This document shows positions 22,567 to 28,152 of a stretch of DNA of 34,394 nt, one piece after another; within the stretch, counting starts at the first letter, position 1, and every line of letters begins with the position of its first letter. The notes beneath the pieces are model-generated. The model saw only the letters and a list, made by a program, of their open reading frames with translations. It did not search any database and was not told where the DNA came from. The DNA lies in the IMG/VR virus record IMGVR_UViG_3300009175_000043, positions 1 to 34,394 of that record; one strand, given 5' to 3'. A program made the position numbers and the translations under genes. The stretch comes from a virus.

Positions 22567-22739
22567 CAAATCAGGTTGGCTTGTTTTTGGAGGTCGTTGT
22601 GAATGATTACCCGGAGGTATGCCGACACGCTCAAGCCTAGCGACTTGGCTCGTGCTTTGACCTTCTTTTGAAGTTGTGGCTGGAAGTGGACGGATACTAC
22701 GGATTCATTTTTGAGTGGAGTTATTTTTTTGGTTTTCAT
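22566..22739 (-). CDS. Ribbon-helix-helix regulator (57 aa), leftward
   Basis: ATG 22739 gives MKTKKITPLKNESVVSVHFQ with strand VVSVHFQP, helix LQKKVKARAKSLGLS and helix SAYLRVIIHNDLQKQ, i.e. the RHH (Arc/CopG) fold. It is the first gene of the long leftward early transcript, about 28 nt from the -10 at 22767-22772. The divergent gene at 23001 encodes another RHH protein, so they form a candidate regulatory switch. Confidence 0.65.
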   Translation of the reverse strand: MKTKKITPLKNESVVSVHFQPQLQKKVKARAKSLGLSVSAYLRVIIHNDLQKQANLI

Positions 22740-22766
22740 GTGTTCTTATCGCGTGGCGATGGTGTG

Positions 22767-22794
22767 AATATAGTGCCTCTAATATACAGGACAA
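22767..22794 (-). promoter_or_regulatory. Early leftward promoter with operator-like palindrome
   Basis: Minus strand: TTGTCC (22789-22794), 16-nt spacer, TATATT (22767-22772). The spacer holds an imperfect palindrome (CCTCTAATATACAGG on the plus strand) containing the same ATATTAGAGG as the promoter at 15133-15161. It would drive the RHH, HTH and recombination genes. Confidence 0.6.
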
Positions 22795-22883
22795 GAAAAA
22801 AAATAAAAAAAGATATACGTAATTCACCCCACAAAAAAAAGATTGAACAAAATACGATTACCCCAAATAGTATTAGGTGTTAC

Positions 22884-22912
22884 TTGACAATCTATTAGAT
22901 TGCGGGTAGTAG
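22884..22912 (+). promoter_or_regulatory. Rightward promoter with perfect 15-bp operator
   Basis: TTGACA (22884-22889), 17-nt spacer, TAGTAG (22907-22912). A perfect palindrome CAATCTATTAGATTG (22888-22902) overlaps the -35 and spacer. It lies 90 nt before the rightward RHH gene, so autorepression or repression by the divergent RHH protein is expected. Confidence 0.6.
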
Positions 22913-23000
22913 TGACATCGAACTGGCGTTGGATTCGTATGGGGGACGGAAAACGCTTGTGGCTATGAAAAACATTAAACTAAACAAAAAAGGCAAAAAC

Positions 23001-23225
23001 ATGATGACGAACCAAACATTAACCGCGCCGCATATAGGGCCTGGAAAAAAAATCACCACCCTTTACACAGACGCAGAGCTTCACGCCGCCATCAAAGAGC
23101 GATCCGACGACCTTGGCCTGTCAATGTCCCAATACATCGTCAACCTCGCCTTGGCCGACCTTCAGAACGACGGCAAATCTTTTTCGATCTCTTCCCGCAA
23201 GGTCGCGACGCGCAAGCCGGAGTAA
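23001..23225 (+). CDS. Ribbon-helix-helix regulator (74 aa), rightward
   Basis: ATG 23001 is chosen because AAAAGG lies 7 nt upstream; the frame is open to 22929. After a short arm the product shows ITTLYTDAELHAAIKERSDD and LGLSMSQYIVNLALADL: the beta strand and two helices of an Arc/CopG RHH domain, followed by a basic tail. It is transcribed towards attP and int from the promoter at 22884-22912, and is the best candidate for the lysogeny-side regulator. No CI-like repressor is visible in the window. Confidence 0.75.
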   Translation: MMTNQTLTAPHIGPGKKITTLYTDAELHAAIKERSDDLGLSMSQYIVNLALADLQNDGKSFSISSRKVATRKPE

Positions 23226-23432
23226 ATATTGTTGTGTGTTGAGGTTTAAAGATGCCGCCCGCGATGCAACCTTCCCCTCAGCTTCCCCAGTAAGCATGAC
23301 CCGTATAAACTTCATGCGATCACATTATACGACGGGGTAGGTCAAAAACAGTCCTATCCTATTTCGTAGCGACTTCATAACGACGTGTTTTAAAAGTGTG
23401 AATTTGCTGGGGTTTTCGCGGTGGTCTTCACT

Positions 23433-23477
23433 CTCATAACCTGAAGGCCGTAGGTTCAAATCCTACCCCCGCAACCA
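23433..23477 (+). other. attP core: 3' part of an initiator-type tRNA gene
   Basis: 45 bp read CTCATAA (anticodon loop, CAU), CCTGA (3' anticodon stem), variable loop, T-arm GTAGG-TTCAAAT-CCTAC, acceptor strand CCCCGCA, discriminator A and CCA. The 5' stem that should pair with CCTGA is lost immediately upstream (TCACT), so tRNA identity begins at the anticodon loop, a usual crossover site for tyrosine integrases. The acceptor end CCCCGCAACCA matches bacterial fMet tRNAs. Phage genes lie on both sides, so this is attP, not attL/R. Confidence 0.75.
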
Positions 23478-23568
23478 ATCCAAATCCCCCCAAAACACCC
23501 ACAAAAGCCCACAAATCGAAGGTTTTGCATAGAATTTGAATAAATTGCGACCGTTTTTACAACCTGAC

Positions 23569-23598
23569 CATAGCGGCACATAGTGGCCCATAGTTGCA
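23569..23598 (+). repeat. Three tandem 10-bp repeats beside attP
   Basis: CATAGCGGCA, CATAGTGGCC and CATAGTTGCA are consecutive (consensus CATAGYKGCM), one helical turn apart, between the att core and int. This periodicity suits integrase arm sites or Xis binding. Confidence 0.55.
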
Positions 23599-23612
23599 GA
23601 AACACCCCCCCT

Positions 23613-23640
23613 TTCATAACGACGAAACAACGACGAAACA
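23613..23640 (+). repeat. Arm-type repeats TTCATAACGACG / ACGACGAAACA
   Basis: TTCATAACGACG (23613-23624) also occurs at 23374-23385 on the other side of the core. In addition ACGACGAAACA is repeated in tandem at 23619-23629 and 23630-23640. Same-orientation copies on both sides of the core are the usual layout of integrase arm-binding sites. Confidence 0.55.
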
Positions 23641-23661
23641 ATATCAACCCCATAGAATCTC

Positions 23662-24765
23662 ATGAGAAAACAGAAAGTTACCAAGGTTGTGGTTCACGGG
23701 ATCGAGCGTTGGCTGGTCCATTGCCCAAAAGAATTAAGGGAGATGCACGGCCAATCCCGGTATTATTTTGCGCGAAAAGAAACTGCTGAGGCTAAGCTCG
23801 CACAGTTCCAGCGGGATCACGACCGGATTGCCGCGAGGTTCCACGGTCTTTCCGAGAAAGATCAGGGCCGCATACTTTGGTTGCTTGAGAAGTTTGGAGG
23901 CAACCTGGATCTCATGGAGTCCGTTTACATGGGGTATTTCAACAAGATCAAGGCCACCAAGGTAGCGATACCTTTAAAATCGACGATTGAGACATTCATC
24001 AAGGCCAAGGAGGCCGCAAACTTGCGCCCCAGATCGATAAAGGCGCTCACGAGTGTTCTCGGCAAGCTTTGCATCTGCCTGGGCGACAACGCCGACGTCA
24101 CCAAGGTTACTGATGATCAGATCGAGAAGTGGTTATCTGGGAACGCATGGGAGCCGGCCACACGGAAAGGATACCTCACCGACGTGAGAACATTCTTCAG
24201 TTGGTGTCTCGGCAAAGGGTTCATCGACAAAAACCCAGCCATGTCCATCCAGAAGCCAAAAATCGATGAAAAAAGGGCTGACATTCACACCCCGGAGGTT
24301 GCCGCGCTGATGATGAATACGGCCATGAAGCACGACAAAGGTCTCGTTGGCTACCTGGCTCTATGCTATTTCGGGTTCGTGCGACCCTCTGAAGCTCTGA
24401 TATTTACGAAGAATCAGATCAAGGATACCGTTCTGGACCTCGAGGCCGGCAAGACCAAGACCCGGGCGACTCGCTACGTGGAGATCAATCCAACCTTAAA
24501 AGCGTGGCTTGATGTCAAAGGATTAAAATTTCCGGTCACAAATTTTAAACGACGCTTCGATGCTTTAAGGGATCTCGAAGAATTGAAAGATGTCAAATGG
24601 GGTCATGACGTCCTGCGTCACTCCTGTTCATCCTACGGGCTGATCAAGTTTGGCGGACAGAAGGCTTCAAACTGGGCCGGCCACAGTGAGGCCGTGCTGT
24701 TCAAGCATTACCGCGAGCGTGTGACAGCAGATGATGCGGAAAAGTTTTGGTCGATACGACCTTGA
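23662..24765 (+). CDS. int: Tyrosine recombinase (phage integrase)
   Basis: A 367-residue protein: N-terminal arm-binding part, SAM-like core-binding domain (about 105-190; SIKALTSVLGKLC ... DVRTFFSWCLGKGFIDKNPA) and catalytic domain. Visible active-site residues are Arg in FGFVRPSEAL, the HxxR box in HDVLRHSCSS, a late Gly/His segment (NWAGHSE) and the Tyr nucleophile in FKHYRERV. Length and order are typical. attP lies 185 nt upstream. It converges with the small membrane gene, with 2 nt between the stops. Confidence 0.93.
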   Translation: MRKQKVTKVVVHGIERWLVHCPKELREMHGQSRYYFARKETAEAKLAQFQRDHDRIAARFHGLSEKDQGRILWLLEKFGGNLDLMESVYMGYFNKIKATKVAIPLKSTIETFIKAKEAANLRPRSIKALTSVLGKLCICLGDNADVTKVTDDQIEKWLSGNAWEPATRKGYLTDVRTFFSWCLGKGFIDKNPAMSIQKPKIDEKRADIHTPEVAALMMNTAMKHDKGLVGYLALCYFGFVRPSEALIFTKNQIKDTVLDLEAGKTKTRATRYVEINPTLKAWLDVKGLKFPVTNFKRRFDALRDLEELKDVKWGHDVLRHSCSSYGLIKFGGQKASNWAGHSEAVLFKHYRERVTADDAEKFWSIRP

Positions 24766-24767
24766 GT

Positions 24768-24908
24768 TCAATTCCTGCCATTGCGACCAATAAACTCGTA
24801 GTCATCTGTGGATCTGCTGCAACCTTTGACCATTCCCATGAGCATTCCAAAGAGGCCAAGGCAGATAAAGGTCACGAGCAAAAAGTTCATAATCTTGGAT
24901 GAATTCAT
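24768..24908 (-). CDS. Small membrane protein (46 aa), possibly leaderless
   Basis: ATG 24908 reads MNSSKIMNFLLVTFICLGLF and on to GMLMGMVKGCSRS: one hydrophobic helix (~8-28) and a polar tail. A promoter (24916-24945) ends 7 nt before the ATG, so the message could start at the start codon; there is no spaced ribosome binding site. It lies downstream (leftward) of the candidate regulatory RNA locus at 25137-25242 and antiparallel to int. A toxin-like peptide controlled by that RNA is conceivable. Confidence 0.5.
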   Translation of the reverse strand: MNSSKIMNFLLVTFICLGLFGMLMGMVKGCSRSTDDYEFIGRNGRN

Positions 24909-24915
24909 GCCTCAC

Positions 24916-24945
24916 ATACTACCGCACATTCCCAATCGAAGTCAA
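24916..24945 (-). promoter_or_regulatory. Leftward promoter of the 24908 gene
   Basis: Minus strand TTGACT (24940-24945), 18-nt spacer, TAGTAT (24916-24921). The expected start falls at or within a base or two of ATG 24908, implying a leaderless transcript. Confidence 0.45.
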
Positions 24946-25105
24946 ACCTCTGCATACCCCCCTAGCCCCCCTTAACACCTTTCGGCATTAAGAAGGTTCC
25001 AAGGGGTACCCCGCACGGCCATTATTTGAATTCCAGGCAACGCCAGTCAACTTTGACTGCCTCTGTTTACTCAGTAGGAATATCCGACTGGAGCATTTTA
25101 TACTG

Positions 25106-25232
25106 TTGCTACCAATGAACAGAGTTGGATGTGCGGAAAAAGAAAACCCGCCATTGGTAGCACAATGAGCGGGTTTGGGAGGGTGGTGTGCTGATCACAC
25201 CGAAATTCTTAACTCGAGCTTGTGCTACCAAG
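25106..25232. repeat. Three complementary GCTACCAA repeats (A, B, C)
   Basis: In leftward transcript order: A at 25219-25232 (CTTGGTAGCACAAG), B at 25152-25167 (CATTGTGCTACCAATG) and C at 25106-25117 (CATTGGTAGCAA). B is complementary to A over 12 nt and to C over 11 nt. This is the same order and logic as seqA/seqB/seqC of satellite phage P4 immunity. Confidence 0.6.
25137..25176 (-). terminator. Rho-independent terminator of the candidate RNA
   Basis: AAACCCGC (25144-25151) pairs with GCGGGTTT (25169-25176), with inner CATTG/CAATG pairs and a 6-nt loop. On the minus strand it is followed by TTTTCTTTTT-type sequence (to 25137). The hairpin is long and G+C-rich at the base, as in an efficient terminator. 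Confidence 0.7.
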
Positions 25233-25242
25233 ACATCGAACT
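25137..25242 (-). ncRNA. Candidate ~106-nt regulatory RNA
   Basis: A leftward promoter at 25249-25277 predicts a start near 25242, and a Rho-independent terminator ends near 25137. The RNA would fold into hairpin A (CUUG-GUAGCA-CAAG), a middle stem (25185-25201, GGTGTG/CACACC) and the terminator hairpin whose apex is CAUUG-UGCUAC-CAAUG. The six-base loops of the first and last hairpins are perfect complements, allowing a kissing interaction or an antiterminator fold. No open frame is evident in it. I infer an immunity, attenuation or antisense RNA. Confidence 0.55.
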
Positions 25243-25248
25243 GTTGAG

Positions 25249-25277
25249 AACATATTGTGTGAATATTAGAAGGTCAA
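25249..25277 (-). promoter_or_regulatory. Leftward promoter of the candidate RNA
   Basis: Minus strand TTGACC (25272-25277), 17-nt spacer, TATGTT (25249-25254). The spacer starts with TTCTAATATTC, again containing the TCTAATA/TATTAGA core seen at 15144, 22776 and 22893. This suggests co-control with the early promoters. Confidence 0.55.
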
Positions 25278-25357
25278 CAGGAAAAAATCACAAAACTTCA
25301 AAACAATTGTAGGTGTATACGCACAAGCGCCGACGGTTTGTAACGCGCAAATTGATA

Positions 25358-25393
25358 TTGACCTGTCACAAAAACGTATACATATTTGTGACA
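25358..25393 (+). promoter_or_regulatory. Rightward promoter overlapped by a 30-bp operator
   Basis: TTGACC (25358-25363), 17-nt spacer, CATATT (25381-25386). A perfect inverted repeat TGTCACAAA (25364-25372) / TTTGTGACA (25385-25393) with a 12-nt spacer centred on GTATAC covers the spacer and -10. An ATG at 25396 begins a 41-codon frame (to 25521) of uncertain reality, antisense to the next gene; otherwise no rightward gene follows soon. Divergent to the RNA promoter at 25249. Confidence 0.5.
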
Positions 25394-25448
25394 ACATGCC
25401 TCCGACGCCTCTTCACAATGCGCACCAGCGGGGGTCTTTTATTGTTCG

Positions 25449-25622
25449 CTATTTGCGAATATTAAATAGCACCTCTTGTTTTTTAGTCGATAAATCCAAA
25501 CACCATTTGCACATTTGCTGACCGTCCAGCGGTTCAAACAGCCTGCCACATGAAAGACATTGGCGCTCAGGCCGACGACAGATTTCCTTAAGACGCTTGG
25601 CCTTCTCCTCTTTTGAAGTCAT
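25449..25622 (-). CDS. Small zinc-finger-like protein (57 aa)
   Basis: ATG 25622 gives a basic start (MTSKEEKAKRLKEICRRPER) and two Cys pairs, CLSCG and CKWC, enough for one zinc ribbon. The ribosome binding site is weak, and the gene sits 23 nt after the metallophosphoesterase. A small hairpin (TTCGC/GCGAA) overlaps its stop. Function unknown. Confidence 0.55.
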   Translation of the reverse strand: MTSKEEKAKRLKEICRRPERQCLSCGRLFEPLDGQQMCKWCLDLSTKKQEVLFNIRK

Positions 25623-25645
25623 TAATAATCAACTTGTTAAGAAAT

Positions 25646-26449
25646 TTATGCTTCTGCGATGTCGATCTGTGGTGGGAGAAATGATTTTTCGTAAACCTGA
25701 GGCAGTTCGCCCGGGCCCTTGTGTCGCCAGTCAAGGATCAGGGCTGTTGGGGCAGGGATTGAGTCTGTGACAACCTTGTGGCCGTGGGTGGTAAGGAACT
25801 GCCAGGCCCCGGTTACACCAAAGAAACCCCTGCCGTCGCTGTAGAAGCCGCCACAATGCCTGTGGCCTCGAAGAAACACCTTAGGGACCTCTTGACCGCT
25901 TCTCGCGTAATTGAGGCGAGCGTTACCCATTGCTATCGACATCTGAGACGCTTCCAAGTAAGCCCTTGATGTTGTGCCCATATGATGCGCGGCATCGATC
26001 AGCATTCCGTTGATTCTTATCAGCCACTTGTGCTTGGCCTCGCCGCCCTCCGCCCCGATCCTCTTGGCAAGCTCAGACTCAATGTTGCGGACGTGGCACT
26101 CGGTTCCTTTGACGACGTAAATCTTTGGTTTCATGGCGAGGTAGGGCTCGAGGCGGTCTTCGCACATGGAACAGTGGGTTTCTATCAGCGCGGCCAGGAT
26201 CTCAGCTTCGTTGCGGTGGTGGACGCCTTCAGTCGCATCCCCGTTGAGGATTAAAGCGAATGGATCTGTGCCGATAATTGATTTTGCCCAGGCCGCTTTT
26301 GCAATCCAGTTCTGCCACAACCAGGCTTGGTGAAGATTTTTTCCGAAGCTGATGACGTTTCCGGAACTTGTTTCTGTTTCAGGGGGTGCCAGTCCAACGA
26401 CAGATCCGCAATGAAGGTCTGAAAGCACAAGGACAGTTTTGATATTCAT
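25646..26449 (-). CDS. Calcineurin-like metallophosphoesterase
   Basis: From ATG 26449 the product is 267 residues starting MNIKTVLVLSDLHCGS. The five metal-site blocks are visible: SDLHCG, LNGDATEG, VKGTECHVR (in place of GNHE), AAHHMG and LRGHRHCGG. Phages carry such enzymes as phosphodiesterases or DNA/RNA end-processing factors; SbcD-like nuclease activity is possible, but the partner SbcC-like gene is 6 kb away. The frame is open upstream, but no ribosome site supports it. Confidence 0.8.
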   Translation of the reverse strand: MNIKTVLVLSDLHCGSVVGLAPPETETSSGNVISFGKNLHQAWLWQNWIAKAAWAKSIIGTDPFALILNGDATEGVHHRNEAEILAALIETHCSMCEDRLEPYLAMKPKIYVVKGTECHVRNIESELAKRIGAEGGEAKHKWLIRINGMLIDAAHHMGTTSRAYLEASQMSIAMGNARLNYARSGQEVPKVFLRGHRHCGGFYSDGRGFFGVTGAWQFLTTHGHKVVTDSIPAPTALILDWRHKGPGELPQVYEKSFLPPQIDIAEA

Positions 26450-26687
26450 ATTAAATAAAGGTTTCTCGTATCCTCCCTTATGCGAGTTGTTGACCGATTT
26501 TATGAACACCACCTAGCACTGTAGACGACAGTGCAAAAAGAAAAATGAAGCCGCCGTTGCGTCGTTTGCGAGCTGTTAACGAACTGGTTCGATGGCACTC
26601 GCTTTGACTCCCCAAACAAAAAAGGAGCAACAACACTTTCACCGGTCCGGCGGCTGACCGTTTGCATACGCCACCTAAAACTAAAAT

Positions 26688-26764
26688 TGGTTGCAGAGGT
26701 CGGATTTGAACCGACGACCCCCTGGTTATGAGCCAAGTGAGCGACCAAACTGCTCTTCTCTGCG
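26688..26764 (-). tRNA. Initiator-type tRNA (CAU anticodon, C1:A72)
   Basis: 77 nt with encoded CCA. Acceptor CGCAGAG / CTCTGCA gives the unpaired C1:A72 that is the hallmark of bacterial fMet tRNA. The D stem GAGC/GCTC contains A11:U24, also initiator-specific. The anticodon arm is CTTGG-CTCATAA-CCAGG and the T arm GTCGG-TTCAAAT-CCGAC. The three G:C pairs typical of initiators are only two here (U29:A41 replaces the third). The sequence differs from the attP core, so it is not an att duplicate. Confidence 0.9.
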
Positions 26765-26770
26765 CCCACA

Positions 26771-26799
26771 TAGCTACACCATCGATATAGCATCGTCAA
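26771..26799 (-). promoter_or_regulatory. Promoter of the initiator tRNA
   Basis: Minus strand TTGACG (26794-26799), 17-nt spacer, TAGCTA (26771-26776); the tRNA 5' end is 7 nt on. It is divergent to the late promoter at 26802-26830. Confidence 0.55.
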
Positions 26800-26801
26800 C
26801 A

Positions 26802-26830
26802 TTGACTTTCTTATATTTACACGATATTCA
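26802..26830 (+). promoter_or_regulatory. Promoter of the terminase operon, leaderless layout
   Basis: TTGACT (26802-26807), 17-nt spacer, TATTCA (26825-26830). The predicted start (~26837) coincides with the GTG at 26838, so the first late message may have no 5' leader. Confidence 0.5.
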
Positions 26831-26837
26831 TTGATTC

Positions 26838-27500
26838 GTGCTTACCGCAGAACAACGCGCCAAAATCAATCAGGCGCTGACCACTTGCAACGGCGACCGG
26901 AAACTCGCGTGTGAGATGTTGAATGTCACAGGCAGGCAGCTCCGGGATCTCATCTACAACAACCCAGACCTTAAGTCCTCATGGAGCACCCCTAAAGCTC
27001 GGGCGTCTGAAGTCGAGTTGATGGACGGCCCCAGGATCGTCGCGGAGATTGAGAATCCGGTTGTCAACGAAGCTACCCAGGCAAAATTTGCCGAGTTGAT
27101 GAAGGCTACGGGGGCGACAGAGGATGATTTGAAGGTGGCCATGTCGCTGCAGGAGGCTTACGGCAAGCACACATCCAAGTGCGTTGACATGGTCGGCGGC
27201 GGTCTCGTGAAGCGTGCTATCAGCCTTGGCGTGCTGCTGGACAAGATGGAGAAGCAACTGGATGAAGGGTTCCACGGAGAGGATGCAGGGGAGCAGTTTG
27301 CCACATGGAACGAGACCTATGCTGAGGCCAACAAGAACATGATTCGCATCATGGAGGTCCTAACCGCATCAGAAGTAGCCCGGGCGAAAGTTAAGTTATT
27401 CGCCAGTCAGGCCAGTGGAGGCAAGGGTAACAACCGCAACCGGCCATCGTTCGGTCCAAAGACCGCAATTATTGCCCAAAACGTAACGGTGGAAAAATGA
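26838..27500 (+). CDS. Probable terminase small subunit
   Basis: A 220-residue product beginning at GTG 26838, with no ribosome binding site. The N-terminus has a Fis-like helix-turn-helix (RKLACEMLNVTGRQLRDLIY) suited to recognising the packaging site. The rest is helical with a basic C-terminus (SGGKGNNRNRPS). Position two genes before the large terminase supports the role. No ATPase motif is present, as expected. Confidence 0.65.
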   Translation: MLTAEQRAKINQALTTCNGDRKLACEMLNVTGRQLRDLIYNNPDLKSSWSTPKARASEVELMDGPRIVAEIENPVVNEATQAKFAELMKATGATEDDLKVAMSLQEAYGKHTSKCVDMVGGGLVKRAISLGVLLDKMEKQLDEGFHGEDAGEQFATWNETYAEANKNMIRIMEVLTASEVARAKVKLFASQASGGKGNNRNRPSFGPKTAIIAQNVTVEK

Positions 27501-27772
27501 GCCAAGAATCTGAAAACAAAGCAAGGGGTGAAGCGCTTGAGAAAGCCTCACAAATACTCGGCGAGCATTTCGAGTGCGGCCAGATACTGCTGACCTTTCA
27601 GGAGGGGGTAGACACTTACCGGGTCTACAAGGGGTTTGGCAATTGGTATGCGCGTCAAGGCATGGCCATGGAGTTCCTTCATGACGATGAGGCGCGGGCC
27701 ATAGCCAATGAAATTTCAAAGAAAATTGATTTCCAATCAGAAGATGACGACGGCAACGACGAGAAGGTATAA
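27497..27772 (+). CDS. Hypothetical protein, 91 aa
   Basis: ATG 27497 overlaps the preceding stop (ATGA). A helix, then a beta region (ILLTFQEGVDTYRVYKGFGN) and an acidic tail (QSEDDDGNDEKV). Its layout (helix, strand pair, helix) is like that of the gene at 27925. Function unknown. Confidence 0.65.
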   Translation: MSQESENKARGEALEKASQILGEHFECGQILLTFQEGVDTYRVYKGFGNWYARQGMAMEFLHDDEARAIANEISKKIDFQSEDDDGNDEKV

Positions 27773-27796
27773 AAAGGGCGACCCCGAAGGATCGCC
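27771..27796 (-). terminator. Minus-strand terminator with UUCG tetraloop
   Basis: On the minus strand GGCGATCC-TTCG-GGGTCGCC (one mismatch) is followed by CTTTTT. It lies immediately past the 27772 stop and points leftwards, against the late genes. On the plus strand it lacks a T-run and could only act as a pause or stability stem. Confidence 0.55.
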
Positions 27797-27827
27797 GTGA
27801 GTTGACTTAAGCGGCCAACGCGCATTC

Positions 27828-27863
27828 TTGATTTTGGTATTTGCCATTTACAGGTAAAATCAA
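27828..27863. repeat. Inverted repeat in the 27773-27924 gap
   Basis: TTGATTTT (27828-27835) and AAAATCAA (27856-27863) are perfect arms around 20 nt. Possible operator or weak terminator before the gene at 27925. Confidence 0.4.
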
Positions 27864-27924
27864 AAGCAATAAGAACTAGCAGAATTACGATACTTTTACA
27901 ATCGACTAAGTCAAACTAAAACCT

Positions 27925-28152
27925 ATGTCAAAGATGACCCCAGAGCAGCATCAAGAATTCGTCCGTAAGGTTGGGAACCGGCTTGTCGAGTATTTTGATG
28001 GTTTTGCCCTGGTTGGTTATCACGCAACCAACGGGGATCGCATCATCATCAGTCACGCCAAAGACCTGAAGACCTTGGATGCGCTACGGACTGCCATGGT
28101 TACAGCAGCGCAACCCGTCGCAATTGACAACGGAGAGACCGGGAAAGTATGA
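27925..28152 (+). CDS. Hypothetical protein, 75 aa
   Basis: The product starts MSKMTPEQHQEFVRKVGNRL, has a central strand pair (FALVGYHATNGDRIIISHA) and a helix. It ends at an ATGA overlap with the large terminase gene. Similar small genes often lie between the terminase subunits; the role is unknown. Confidence 0.65.
   Translation: MSKMTPEQHQEFVRKVGNRLVEYFDGFALVGYHATNGDRIIISHAKDLKTLDALRTAMVTAAQPVAIDNGETGKV

Larger units (their letters stand above)
23226..23661. other. attP region (non-coding)
   Basis: Between the RHH gene and int. It holds the tRNA-derived core (23433-23477), flanking arm-type repeats and no convincing gene. Small minus-strand frames here have no ribosome binding site or recognisable product. 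Confidence 0.6.

Noticed and set aside
23433-23477. Functional full tRNA gene at attP
   Set aside because: The 5' half does not fold: anticodon stem pairing breaks at the loop and no acceptor or D arm is present.
26500-26802. Leftward frames across the tRNA
   Set aside because: They translate the tRNA itself and its flanks; no ribosome binding site or family signature.
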